A DNA stretch of 64,000 nt from Peptoniphilaceae bacterium AM52-5BH (GCA_027669155.1 JAQEDR010000011.1:1-64000), one strand, 5' to 3'; positions 8,922 through 18,130 are shown, counted from the stretch's first letter. The notes: generated from the sequence alone by a model not told the origin. Translations and numbers: made by a program.

Positions 8922-9587
8922 ATGAGTAAAAATTTAGGACCAATACATTACATTATGTATGAAAAAATAAAATTTCAAGATAAAATAACAGATTATATAA
9001 TGGAAGGAAAGACAGAAGAGATCGATAAGGACTTTCCAAAAGTAAAGACAGATCCCCTAGAAGACTTATTAGATCAAGAAAATATCCACGGCTGGCTATC
9101 TTCTAGAATCGACATGGTCGAAAATAGACTAGCAAGGGCTATAAACTTAGCAGAAAATCCAGTAGAAAAATTCTACGAACTAGGAAAAATCGAAGGAAGT
9201 AAGGAAAAACTTGATAGCTTCGAAGAAGTCTTCGACAAACTAAACCTAAGACTTCTAGACGGCATGCCATGTGACAGGGCACTTAGAGCAGGAATGGACG
9301 AGGACGGAAATCTACTTCTAATCACAGACACCAACCTCCACCAACAATACGAAAATGAAGCAATAAACCCAGAAGACTCCCTAACAGACAGCTGCGAAGG
9401 AGGCCACGACCACGACAGCCACGAGACATTTGAAATAGGAAAAGTAAGTGGAGTAGAAAATAAAAAAGAAAAATCCAAATACCATCAAATGAGATACGAA
9501 TTTATAAAAGGATTTCTAGAAAATACTCCATTTAAGGCTGAGCTTTTGGATGGAGTGAATATTAAAATTGGGAAGGAGACATTTTAA
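8922..9587 (+). CDS. Conserved-looking protein of unknown function, His-rich loop
   Basis: A 221-residue soluble protein without signal peptide or membrane helix. It starts MSKNLGPIHYIMYEKIKFQD, is helical and acidic, and has a His/Asp cluster GGHDHDSH around residue 160 that could bind a metal. Ribosome site GAGGTG precedes the ATG. I do not recognise a named family. It diverges from the ECF gene, and its stop codon lies at the edge of repeat copy B. Regulation is not evident. Confidence 0.7.
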   Translation: MSKNLGPIHYIMYEKIKFQDKITDYIMEGKTEEIDKDFPKVKTDPLEDLLDQENIHGWLSSRIDMVENRLARAINLAENPVEKFYELGKIEGSKEKLDSFEEVFDKLNLRLLDGMPCDRALRAGMDEDGNLLLITDTNLHQQYENEAINPEDSLTDSCEGGHDHDSHETFEIGKVSGVENKKEKSKYHQMRYEFIKGFLENTPFKAELLDGVNIKIGKETF

Positions 9588-10461
9588 AATATCTGAGACT
9601 AAATATTTTAGATAGTAGTATATCTGGATATTAAAATTAATCTTAATGCAAGGTTGGACCCTTCGAACCTCAGGGAGACAGCTAAGGGGGCGGCAGAGGC
9701 CCCCTCTACCTTTCTCCCTGAACCCTCTTTTCATTCACCCCCTCTGCTCCTTAGCGGAGTGCGGAAAAGGTCGATTTGCCTCGCAAATCTTTGTTGGTAG
9801 GGGGATATCCTTGTTTTACTTGTCCTTGGGTTTAACAATGTCTAATCTTCGTCTCTCTAAAAATCGATAACTCGCTAACGCTCAAACAAATCGATTTTCT
9901 TAACGAGAGACTTGATTAGACATTTCTACCCGTCTATGGAGTAAGGAAAGAAGTAAGCTTTGCCTTTGGCAAAGCGTGTCATGTTTTTTATATTTTACAT
10001 ATTACCTAAAAATAATTCTGATGTAGCGAAGCTACGAGGAATTTTCTAGTTTGTTTAGATAAGAATAAACTATATACTTTGCATATCTTATAAATAACCT
10101 TTACCGGGTTGCATGTATAATCAGAATGAGCGTTAAGAAAATTTATCTGTTTGAGCGTAGCGAGTTATAAATTTTTAGCGAATGATGATTAGGAATCCCC
10201 AGCTGCTAAACAAATTAAAACGAAGGGTTCTGCCTACAAAAAAAGATTGGCGTTAGCCAATCATCTAGTTTCGCACTCCGCTAAGGAGCAGAGGGGGTGA
10301 GGGGAAAAGGGGTTCTAGGGGAAAGACTGGAGGGGGCCTCTGCCGCCCCCTTAGGCTGTCCCCTAGAGAACGAAGATATTAACTTTATTATAATAATAAC
10401 TAGATTGTTCAGATAACTATATCAAAATATTTTTAGTAAAAGATATTTTAGAAAAATATCT
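9576..10461. repeat. Large quasi-palindromic intergenic repeat, copy B (complete)
   Basis: Reverse-complement counterpart of 1-818. Both ends are AT-rich and related (AAATATTTTAG-type), then come GC-rich arms (about 9668-9765 and 10268-10365) that are inverted copies of each other, sharing CTAAGGGGGCGGCAG near one end and CTCCTTAGCGGAGTGCG near the other. The inner parts also mirror each other, each with an ATAACTCGCT..CGCTCAAACA unit. The edges coincide with stop codons of the convergent genes ending at 9587 and 10460. It has no credible ORF. It may act as a bidirectional terminator, a MITE-like mobile unit, or a structured RNA gene; the sequence alone cannot decide. Confidence 0.8.
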
Positions 10462-11002
10462 ACCTCTCCCACCTGTCTATCCCATTTTTCTTAAGGAACC
10501 TTCTTTTTCTATAAGATATTTCCGCTCCGTTTATTATTATCGAGATTACAACTCCTATCAATGTATCCAGAGTCCTATTGAAGGCGAAAAGGACTGGGAG
10601 GTCTGTAGTTTGGTTTACGTTATCTAATGTGATTGATAAAAACACTATGGCCATTATTGTTAGGGCGTTGTAGCGCTTTAGATGGGCCATGATCCAGATT
10701 ATTAGGCCTACTATTAGGCTCATTAGGAAAAAGTCTAGGATGTAAGGCTCACTAAAATCTGGGATCACTATTAGATAGATTAGTCCTATGATACCTCCAA
10801 GGATTGTTCCTATTACCCTATTTATCCCTATGTCTTTTGTATCTACTAGGTTGGTCTGCATAGAGATTATCGCTGCTATTGAGGAATTTATCGGAAGGCC
10901 CTCTCCAGGCCTTAGTTCTGATATTACCATGGAGAAAAAGACTGCGAGGACTGTTTTTATTATCCTAAGGCCCGGTCTTTTTATCTTTGATATTTTAGCC
11001 AT
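10460..11002 (-). CDS. ArAE/FUSC-type membrane protein, second of a tandem pair
   Basis: A 180-residue protein with about five hydrophobic helices, related to the aromatic acid exporter (ArAE_1/DUF939) N-terminal membrane domain. It starts after KIKRPGLRIIKTVLAVFFS and has the conserved AAIISMQTN and GTILGGIIGL patterns. The paralogue at 10995-11492 aligns along its length (GARIIKT, AAIICMQQ, GTIIGGLTGL). Usual family members have an extra cytosolic C-terminal domain of about 150 residues, absent in both. The 8-bp overlap implies translational coupling; they may form a heteromer (inference). Confidence 0.75.
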   Translation of the reverse strand: MAKISKIKRPGLRIIKTVLAVFFSMVISELRPGEGLPINSSIAAIISMQTNLVDTKDIGINRVIGTILGGIIGLIYLIVIPDFSEPYILDFFLMSLIVGLIIWIMAHLKRYNALTIMAIVFLSITLDNVNQTTDLPVLFAFNRTLDTLIGVVISIIINGAEISYRKRRFLKKNGIDRWER

Positions 11003-11492
11003 GGCTTTCTCCTTTTCTAAATTTAAAGTCCACCCAGTTTACAAAAAGCGCTGTAAATATTCCTATTATAGTGTCGATTATCCTGTTTAAGGCAAAGGCG
11101 ACAGGTCCTGCCGCGTCATGAGCGTGGTTGATAGTAACTGATAAGAATACAATCGCTGCAATAGTTATGGCAAGATTTCTCTCAAAACTTGCTAGCACCC
11201 AGATAAGAATAGTTACGACGATTGAAAGAAGAAGAATGTTTAATTGCTGAGGGAGTTTAGCACCTCCTATGTATAGTAAATAGACTAGTCCTGTTAGTCC
11301 TCCAATTATAGTTCCAATCGCCCTATTAATCCCCTTTACAAAGGTCGAAGCTACGTCTTGTTGCATGCAAATTATCGCTGCAATCCCACTATAAAAAGGT
11401 AGGCCGCTTGCCCTTAGGTTGGAAAGAATCATTGATAGAAATAGGGCAAGGCCAGTTTTTATGATCCTTGCTCCCGGTTTTTTTATTTGCAT
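10995..11492 (-). CDS. ArAE/FUSC-type membrane protein, first of a tandem pair
   Basis: A 165-residue polytopic protein of the same family as its downstream neighbour, starting MQIKKPGARIIKTGLALF. Conserved patterns are SGIAAIICMQQDV, INRAIGTIIGGLTGLVYL and a last helix around FALNRIIDTIIGIFTALF. Overlaps the nucleoside hydrolase gene by 10 bp, so all three genes are one operon. Family members export aromatic acids or act in envelope function; substrate here unknown. Confidence 0.75.
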   Translation of the reverse strand: MQIKKPGARIIKTGLALFLSMILSNLRASGLPFYSGIAAIICMQQDVASTFVKGINRAIGTIIGGLTGLVYLLYIGGAKLPQQLNILLLSIVVTILIWVLASFERNLAITIAAIVFLSVTINHAHDAAGPVAFALNRIIDTIIGIFTALFVNWVDFKFRKGESHG

Positions 11493-12322
11493 AATTTGCC
11501 TTCGATATATTCTAAGAAGCTTTCTTCATTTACTCTGTTGGCTAGATATACCTTTCTTCTCGAATTAACCCTAATCATCTCCCCAACATTTTCTTCATCG
11601 TCTACCTTAACGCCTGTTTCTTCAAAAATAAAGGCTTCTGGCTTTTCTACTAGGTAAAGTAGGAGGGGGCCGTATAGGAATCTCTTATCCTTATCATCCT
11701 TAAGTCTTTCTATAATCTCTTTGTTTTTATTATCTCTATAAAGAGATTCTAGGAAGGAATCTGTTACTTCTATCCCATCTGCTAGGTTTTTGGCTAGGAT
11801 AAAGATATCGATAGATGAATTTAGGATTTTGTTTATGGCCTGAGGATCTTCCTTAAAATTAAAGTCAGTCCCATAGAGATTGCCCCCGCTTATAAAGATA
11901 TGGGATATATAATCTTCTAGGTCCTCGTATTTGTCTAGGGCCCTTGCTATATTAGTTAGGGGGCCTGTAGCGATGATATCAATCTTGCCACAATCTTGAG
12001 CTATGTCATAGATCTGATCTTCTACATCCATTTCTTCCAGATAATCCTTGTGATTGTTATAGTGGAAGATGTCTCCTGCTTTAGTTGCCATTTTATCTTC
12101 CTTGAGATTTTCCTCATAGCCCTTTGCTATAGGAAGGAAGAGCTCGTGACTTTCATTAAGGCCTAGGATATTATCTGCTCCAGCTTCTGCTGTCATTTGA
12201 CTTCTGATTGATGAAAGGCCTACTAGCTCGAAGTTAAAGGACCTAAAGGCCATATCGAGCATCAAGGCCTCGTCATTTGAGAAATTTGTATCTATATATA
12301 AAAATGCTTTTTCTTTTTGCAT
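11483..12322 (-). CDS. Nucleoside hydrolase-like protein with altered calcium site
   Basis: A 279-residue protein of the inosine-uridine nucleoside hydrolase fold, identified by the N-terminal Asp-rich loop, IIATGPLTNIARAL, HIFISGGNLYGT and the following DFNFKEDPQA. The calcium-ligand loop normally reads DTDPGIDDA; here it is DTNFSNDEA (residues 11-19), changing the first catalytic-site Asp to Asn and the last to Glu. It is also shorter than the usual 310. It may bind another ligand or have lost activity. First gene of an operon with the two ArAE proteins. Confidence 0.75.
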   Translation of the reverse strand: MQKEKAFLYIDTNFSNDEALMLDMAFRSFNFELVGLSSIRSQMTAEAGADNILGLNESHELFLPIAKGYEENLKEDKMATKAGDIFHYNNHKDYLEEMDVEDQIYDIAQDCGKIDIIATGPLTNIARALDKYEDLEDYISHIFISGGNLYGTDFNFKEDPQAINKILNSSIDIFILAKNLADGIEVTDSFLESLYRDNKNKEIIERLKDDKDKRFLYGPLLLYLVEKPEAFIFEETGVKVDDEENVGEMIRVNSRRKVYLANRVNEESFLEYIEGKLCK

Positions 12323-12435
12323 AATACCTCACTTTGACCTTACTATACTAAATTTTTCGCCACTTTTCAAAGTAGCTTAGAGGAAGCTTTTATTAAAATT
12401 TCAACAATTGGGTAAGAAATATGTGAGGTGATAAT

Positions 12436-12711
12436 ATGAAAATTATTTTTAATAAAGAAGAAAAAGAAGCTCAAGCTATAGACGATGGAAAAAAGGTTGG
12501 TTTTTGCCAATTTGAAGAAAGTGATGGCCTATACAAGATTACTCACACAGTTGTAGATAAAGAATACGGCGGCCAAGGCCTTGCTGGAAAGCTCTTAGAT
12601 GAAGTAGTTGCTGCTGCTAGGGAAAATAATAAGAAGATTCTTCCAATCTGCTCCTATGCTGTAAAGAAATTCGACGAAGATGAAAAATACAAGGACGTCG
12701 ATGCAAGATAG
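12436..12711 (+). CDS. Small GNAT-like N-acetyltransferase (YjdJ/CG family)
   Basis: A 91-residue minimal acetyltransferase fold. THTVVDKEYGGQGLAGKLL is the acetyl-CoA binding R/Q-x-x-G-x-A region of this short family, and ICSYAVKKF is the conserved closing strand. GAGGTG lies upstream of the ATG. Substrate unknown. Single-gene unit ending at the hairpin 12725-12759. Confidence 0.85.
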   Translation: MKIIFNKEEKEAQAIDDGKKVGFCQFEESDGLYKITHTVVDKEYGGQGLAGKLLDEVVAAARENNKKILPICSYAVKKFDEDEKYKDVDAR

Positions 12712-12724
12712 TCCTCAATCTTAA

Positions 12725-12759
12725 AAGAGTGTTCATGGATTTATACCGTGAGCACTCTT
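12725..12759. terminator. Bidirectional terminator between convergent genes
   Basis: AAGAGTG...CACTCTT with inner TCA/TGA pairing, flanked by A and T runs, between the GNAT gene and the MATE gene. Confidence 0.8.
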
Positions 12760-12762
12760 CTT

Positions 12763-14118
12763 TTATTGGTATTTTTTCTTGATAGCTTTATCACGAATTC
12801 TTTCTAGCTTATGGATTTCTTTTATTTCATCTCTGATCAAAAATATAGAAAAAATCAAAGTTACAAGCTCTGTTATAGTCGCCACATGCCAGATTATTTC
12901 TCTTCCAAAGATTAGGGGCAAGGCGTAGACTAAAATTGCCATTAGGACGTAACCTCTTACCATAGTTATATAGAAGTCATAGCGAGGTTTTTTCACAGAA
13001 GTCATATAGCCTGCATTTATGATATTAAAGCCCATGATAAGATATGATATGGCAAATATCCTCAAGGCTCTTACCGCAAAGGGAAGGAAAGCTTCCTCAT
13101 AATCTGCTATAAATACATTTACAAAAAACTCTGGCTTAAGCTCTATAATCGTAAAGATCATAATGCTTAAAAGAGCAACTGTTCTAAGCATATACTTTCT
13201 TATCCTTAATACATCCTCATAGCTTTCTTTACCGAAGTTGAAAGAAAGAAGGGGCTGACTTGATTGGTTAACTGCAATCATAGTATTTACAACAAATATC
13301 ATAATGTAGGAGATCACAGAAAAGGCTGCAAGTCCTTCCGTTCCGTAATAGTTTGAGATTACATTATTAAACAAAAGAATCACAAAACCAGAAGAAAGCT
13401 CGTTAAGGCTTGCTGGGAATCCATAGGATATGATTTCTTTAATTTTGTAAAACTTAAGCTTGAATCTTCTAAACTTAAGCTTGGCCTTAGGAGATAGGAA
13501 GTAGGCCACATAGCCTATAGTCGGTAGGACTTGGGCGATTCCTGTAGCAATAGCCGCTCCCCTAACCCCCATATGAAAGTGAAAGATAAATACATAGTCT
13601 AAAATAATATTTGTAAGGGCTGATAATATCATCAAAATAGTAGAAATTATTGGCTTACCATCAGCCTTGACCATGATCTCGAAGACATAGGCCATGACAT
13701 AAAATGGAGTGAAAAATATTATCACAGACAAGTAATCTCTTACAATATGACTTATCTCGGGGCTTGCTCCCAAAACTTTGATCAAAGGATCCATAAAGAT
13801 GTAGGTAATAACCGATATGGAAATAGCCACAAATAGGGATAGGACAAGACCAATCGAGAAGAATTCATCCGCCTTCTCCTTGTCATCCTTGCCCAATTGG
13901 TAGCTGATAAGATTTAAGCTTCCTATGGATATCAAAATCGAAAGTGAGAAGGTCAAGGTTACAAAAGGCATAGCTACGTTTACCGCAGAAATTCCTTCTG
14001 CCCCCACTCCCTGACCTACGAAGATCCCATCTATCATAGTATAGGTGGAAAATAAAATCATAGTCAATATAGTCGGTATCAAGTATTTAAAATAAGATTT
14101 TAATAAATTATTTTTCAT
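12763..14118 (-). CDS. MATE family efflux transporter
   Basis: A 451-residue, 12-helix multidrug and toxin extrusion family protein, with the family hallmarks IDGIFVGQGVGAEGISAVN and AAIATGIAQ. Exports cationic compounds by ion antiport. The start is placed at ATG 14118 because AAGGAG lies 6 bp upstream; the longer frame from 14136 begins ahead of that site. It diverges from the MFS gene, with about 85 bp for promoters between them. Confidence 0.9.
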   Translation of the reverse strand: MKNNLLKSYFKYLIPTILTMILFSTYTMIDGIFVGQGVGAEGISAVNVAMPFVTLTFSLSILISIGSLNLISYQLGKDDKEKADEFFSIGLVLSLFVAISISVITYIFMDPLIKVLGASPEISHIVRDYLSVIIFFTPFYVMAYVFEIMVKADGKPIISTILMILSALTNIILDYVFIFHFHMGVRGAAIATGIAQVLPTIGYVAYFLSPKAKLKFRRFKLKFYKIKEIISYGFPASLNELSSGFVILLFNNVISNYYGTEGLAAFSVISYIMIFVVNTMIAVNQSSQPLLSFNFGKESYEDVLRIRKYMLRTVALLSIMIFTIIELKPEFFVNVFIADYEEAFLPFAVRALRIFAISYLIMGFNIINAGYMTSVKKPRYDFYITMVRGYVLMAILVYALPLIFGREIIWHVATITELVTLIFSIFLIRDEIKEIHKLERIRDKAIKKKYQ

Positions 14119-14250
14119 TTTATCTCCTTCTGTCATAATAGTAGTTATATCTTAAAAATATGTACAAAGTCAAGGATATTCCTAGATTTTAGAAGAGCTT
14201 TAAATGAAAGCTTTAAGAGATAATAAATTAAGAGAAGCAGCCATCCTGTC

Positions 14251-15357
14251 TTGATCCTAATCACTGCTGGAAATTCTGCTATTTCCGGCATCCTTGTTTT
14301 TATGCAAAAAGAATTTGCCATAACAAGAGAGGCTTCCGAATTTGTAATCACTCTATCATCAATCGCTACGATCATCTCCATTGCCCTAAGCGAATCTATA
14401 ACTCGCCTTATTGGCATGAAAAAATGCGTCCAACTTGGTACAATCCTGGTATTTATAAGTGGTATCATACCCATAATTCATACATCTTACCAGACCATCC
14501 TTTTATCTCGAATCATCCTAGGCTTTGGGATTGGACTTTTTAATGGGCATTCGGCAAACTATATCAGTGCCCTTTTCGAAGGAGAGAAGGCCGCCTTCCT
14601 CCATGGGATGAGAAGCTCGATGGAATATATTGGCCAGATGGCTCTCCTTTTGATCGCAGGATTTTTAATCAAAATAAAATGGCCCCTAGCCTTTCTCTGC
14701 TATACTTTCTCAATCTTCGTATTTCTTTTCTTTAGTAAATACGTCGAAGACATTAGGCCAGAGGAAAGGAAGGGGAGATTTTTCATAAATAAACAAGTAA
14801 TCTTCTACATTTTCTTTGCAGGGGTTATGATTATGAATATAACTTCTCTTAGCATAAGATTTCCAACCATAGCGACCCTACAAAAGGGAATGGATGCCAA
14901 TATCAACGCCTATATGATTATAATTCCCCTATCGGGCATGGCCGCAGGCTTTGCCTTTGGCTATATCAACAGGGCCCTAGGGGAAAAGACCATACTTTTT
15001 GCTCTCCTTAACTACATCCTAGCTAATATGGTCGTAGCCTTTTGGGGAAGTAATATGTATGTCTTTATGGCAGCTATGCTCATAAGTGCAGCAAGTGGGT
15101 CCATTGCTTTCCCCTATATTTTCGCAGAGGCCATGAGATTTGCCAGGGGAAGTCAGAATAGGATTATAAATAATCTAATATTTATAGGTTGCAATATAGG
15201 AGGCTTTATAAGCCCAGCCTTCCTATTTATAGTCAACAAAATCATGGGCACTGAGTCCTTGACCCAAGCCTTTTTAGGATTTTCTCTAATTTATCTCTTC
15301 CTTTTCCTAGTGTATTTTTACGAATATATTAAGGTCAACAGAAGGGGAATAATTTAA
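14251..15357 (+). CDS. MFS transporter, probable frameshift at the N terminus
   Basis: A 368-residue polytopic protein of the major facilitator superfamily (about 11-12 helices, AIALSESITRLIGMKK loop after helix 2, IILGFGIGLFNG). The open frame begins only at a TTG without ribosome site. An ATG at 14204 opens another frame reading MKALRDNKLREAAILS and stops at 14252, exactly where the main frame begins mid-helix. The two pieces joined give the usual N terminus and a length near 384. A one-base deletion (real or sequencing error) is the likely explanation. Its end overlaps the convergent glutaminase gene by 4 bp. Confidence 0.75.
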   Translation: MILITAGNSAISGILVFMQKEFAITREASEFVITLSSIATIISIALSESITRLIGMKKCVQLGTILVFISGIIPIIHTSYQTILLSRIILGFGIGLFNGHSANYISALFEGEKAAFLHGMRSSMEYIGQMALLLIAGFLIKIKWPLAFLCYTFSIFVFLFFSKYVEDIRPEERKGRFFINKQVIFYIFFAGVMIMNITSLSIRFPTIATLQKGMDANINAYMIIIPLSGMAAGFAFGYINRALGEKTILFALLNYILANMVVAFWGSNMYVFMAAMLISAASGSIAFPYIFAEAMRFARGSQNRIINNLIFIGCNIGGFISPAFLFIVNKIMGTESLTQAFLGFSLIYLFLFLVYFYEYIKVNRRGII

Positions 15358-16283
15358 ACAAATATATTTAGGCCCAAGTCCTGGGATATGATTTTAAATA
15401 GCTCCTTGCCCCTGACGGAGTTTCCTGTCTTATCAAGTCTTGGAGAATAAACTGCAAGGCCACACACTCCTGGAACAACTCCTACTATCGCTCCACTTAC
15501 ACCGGATTTGGAAGGGATACCAACATTCATCAAATAGTCGCCAGAGTTTTCGTACATGCCGCAGGAGGCCATTTGGCTAACTACGATTTGGACGATAGAT
15601 TCTGGCACTAGCATGTCCCTATTTTTTACCGCATAGCCCTTGTTGGCAAGAACTGCCCCCATAGTAGCAAGACCTTCGATGTTAGAGCTTATGGAACAAG
15701 ACTTGATGTAAAGCTCTAGGACCTCATCGGGATTTGCTGTAAAAATATTTTTACTCTTAAGATAATAGGCTATGGCCTTGTTTCTATCTGTCGTCTTCAT
15801 CTCAGAATCGAAGACATCTTCCATCAATTTACTTTCTTTAAAGTCAGATATTGTTTGATAAAAATTTAGAATTCTATCAAATCTTTCCTCATTATCCCTG
15901 CCGAATATCATAGAAGTGGTAGTAATAGCTCCCGCATTGATAAAGGGATTGGCTGCCCTATCTCCTATTGGTACAAGAGAGTTAAATTCGTATTTGGTTG
16001 GCTCACTGCCTACCTTCTCGTAAACATCTTGGGGATTATTATCAGTTAGGGCTATGATTAAATCGATTATTTTTGATATGGATTGGATGGAAAAAACTAT
16101 ATTCTCATCGCCGAAGTTAAAGGCATCTCCGTTAGTCGTAACCAAGGAGAAGGCGAAGTTATCGCTATCGACATTCAAAAGCTCTGGTATATAGCTTGCT
16201 GGCTCTCCCATTCCTATGTAGTCTTTACTTTTTTCGATTGCATTTTTTAATTTCTCACAAATTAATTCTCTATTATATAACAT
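15354..16283 (-). CDS. glsA: Glutaminase (serine-dependent beta-lactamase fold)
   Basis: A 309-residue cytosolic glutaminase, converting glutamine to glutamate and ammonia. The catalytic S-x-x-K is in FSIQSISK (about residues 65-72). PFINAGAITTTSM, GLATMGAVLANKGY and the C-terminal SGVSGAIVGVVPG are the conserved blocks around the active site. Length is standard. It is convergent with the MFS gene, so not obviously in an operon; it may provide acid resistance or glutamate for fermentation (inference). Confidence 0.95.
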   Translation of the reverse strand: MLYNRELICEKLKNAIEKSKDYIGMGEPASYIPELLNVDSDNFAFSLVTTNGDAFNFGDENIVFSIQSISKIIDLIIALTDNNPQDVYEKVGSEPTKYEFNSLVPIGDRAANPFINAGAITTTSMIFGRDNEERFDRILNFYQTISDFKESKLMEDVFDSEMKTTDRNKAIAYYLKSKNIFTANPDEVLELYIKSCSISSNIEGLATMGAVLANKGYAVKNRDMLVPESIVQIVVSQMASCGMYENSGDYLMNVGIPSKSGVSGAIVGVVPGVCGLAVYSPRLDKTGNSVRGKELFKIISQDLGLNIFV

Positions 16284-16354
16284 AAGTCACCTCTAATACA
16301 TGATACCCTTTATCAAGATGAATTTATGTTGTACAATGTAATAAAGGAGTTATT

Positions 16355-16945
16355 ATGAGAGTTATAGATATTTTAAATAATGATGAATGGATAAGAAAAT
16401 ACGATTTTTATGAAGGCTTTATGACATCAACTTATTATGGAAAGTTAGTAGAAGCCTATGAGAAACTAAATTACGATATACTTTTTGTATCAGATATTCA
16501 CGGGAGAAATCACATAGAAAGGGTAGTCTTTTACTCAGTTCTCTTAGCCTATGCCTACAAGCTAGATGATGACGATACCTATGTATTGATCAATGCAGCA
16601 AGCCTACACGATACCCAAAGACAAAACGATGGCTGGGATACAGAGCATGGTCAAAGGGCTGCCGAATTGTCTACCCCTTATGCTCACGACCTTAAGGAAA
16701 GTGACCAAGATATCTTAAAGGCAGTAATAGCTGCCCACTCCAGAGAAGATGAGATAATGGATGAGACCCTAAGAGAATATGTAAAAGAAAGCGACTTCGA
16801 TAGAGCAAAAGTCCTTGCCAAATACTTCAAGGACGCCGACGGTCTTGACAGAGTTAGGATCAATCACCTTGACCCAGCCTATCTAAGAAATGAATTTTCC
16901 AAAGGCCTAGTCGACTTTGCCTATGAGTTTTATGAGAACTTCTAA
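16355..16945 (+). CDS. HD-domain phosphohydrolase
   Basis: A 196-residue soluble protein with the HD metal-binding set: His in DIHGRNHIERV, the HD pair in NAASLHDTQR, a third His in AVIAAHSRED and a distal Asp in FKDADGLDRVR. Such proteins hydrolyse nucleotides or phosphomonoesters; the substrate cannot be inferred. AAGGAG lies before the ATG. It is followed by the NlpC/P60 gene after 67 bp that contain an own promoter-like stretch. Confidence 0.85.
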   Translation: MRVIDILNNDEWIRKYDFYEGFMTSTYYGKLVEAYEKLNYDILFVSDIHGRNHIERVVFYSVLLAYAYKLDDDDTYVLINAASLHDTQRQNDGWDTEHGQRAAELSTPYAHDLKESDQDILKAVIAAHSREDEIMDETLREYVKESDFDRAKVLAKYFKDADGLDRVRINHLDPAYLRNEFSKGLVDFAYEFYENF

Positions 16946-17012
16946 ATTTCTCCTTAATTAATTAGCAATCTATGCTATAATAGATATAGAGATTATTTCA
17001 AGGAGAATATTC

Positions 17013-18089
17013 GTGAATTTTAAGAAGAAATTATTAACAAAAAGCCTTATCCTTGCTGGCCTTATCTTGAGCTTTCCAAAAACAGCTTTGGCAGATAGCA
17101 TAATGCTCGATAGGGAAAAGACCGAAGGAGTAAATGTAAGAAGTGAGAAGTCAAACTATGCTGAAATCTTAGGAGGTATAGAAGACTTCAAGAGATATGA
17201 AATAAAGGCAGAAGATAAGTTTTGGTATACCATAGAATTTGAAGGAGAAAAGTCCTACGTTGGAAAGGATTGGTTCTATAGATTAAAGGATGTCAAAGTC
17301 ATAAAGACCTGTGATCTAAAAACTGCTCCAGATAAAAATGCCGAAAACAAGAATACCTACAGCTTATTTAGCCCAACTAAGCTTACTATCCTAGACTTCG
17401 TGGAGGGAGGCGACTATGTAAAAGTAGCCTACAATCCATCAGAAGCTAAGAATAAAAAGATAAATATAGATGAAAATGACAAGCTAAAAGATAAAGACGT
17501 AGATATGGACGAGCAGATAGGTTTCGTTAAGCTTTCAAATCTCGACTTATCGAAAAGAGATAAGAAATATATAGAAAAACTTAAGGAAAACTATAAAAAG
17601 CTCAACGAAACTAAGGAAAAATACAAAAAGCTCGAAGAAGAAGAAAGTCAGGAAGATGAAGTAGTCTATGAAGTTATCTATGTGACCTACTTTACTGACG
17701 ATGATGGCGAAGTCATAAAAAGTGATGATTCACAAATCGGTAAGAGCATCTACAACTACGCCCTAGACTACGTAGGAAGCCCATATGTATTTGGAGGAGT
17801 ATCCAAGGAAAACGGAATCGACTGCTCTGGTCTAGTCCTTAGAGCCTACGAGAACTTCGGCCTCGCCCTCCCTCACCTTGCCAAAAGCCAGGCAGAATAC
17901 GGGGAGACTGTTAAATTTGGAGAAGAGAAGGCAGGAGACTTGGTATTTTTCGGATCAAGCTATGACAATATCTACCATGTAGGAATAGCAGACGGTATGG
18001 GCAATATGGTCCATGCAGCAAGCCCAGGCCAGGGAGTTATAGTAAGCCCAATCAACAATCCATTTGTAATAAAGAGAATTTTTGAATAA
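17013..18089 (+). CDS. Secreted NlpC/P60 peptidoglycan endopeptidase with SH3-like domains
   Basis: A 358-residue exported wall hydrolase. Signal peptide at residues 1-27 (ending ALA). Two SH3b-like binding segments follow (about 30-90, starting REKTEGVNVRSEKSNY, and about 95-170), then a Lys/Glu-rich coiled linker (about 185-215). The C-terminal NlpC/P60 domain has catalytic Cys in NGIDCSGLVLRAY, His in YHVGIADG and the third polar residue in VHAAS. It cleaves D-Glu-diaminoacid bonds in stem peptides. GTG start, AGGAG 7 bp upstream. Confidence 0.92.
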   Translation: MNFKKKLLTKSLILAGLILSFPKTALADSIMLDREKTEGVNVRSEKSNYAEILGGIEDFKRYEIKAEDKFWYTIEFEGEKSYVGKDWFYRLKDVKVIKTCDLKTAPDKNAENKNTYSLFSPTKLTILDFVEGGDYVKVAYNPSEAKNKKINIDENDKLKDKDVDMDEQIGFVKLSNLDLSKRDKKYIEKLKENYKKLNETKEKYKKLEEEESQEDEVVYEVIYVTYFTDDDGEVIKSDDSQIGKSIYNYALDYVGSPYVFGGVSKENGIDCSGLVLRAYENFGLALPHLAKSQAEYGETVKFGEEKAGDLVFFGSSYDNIYHVGIADGMGNMVHAASPGQGVIVSPINNPFVIKRIFE

Positions 18090-18130
18090 TTAAAGTATAA
18101 TAAAAGTGTGTGATAAATATTTTTATCCAG

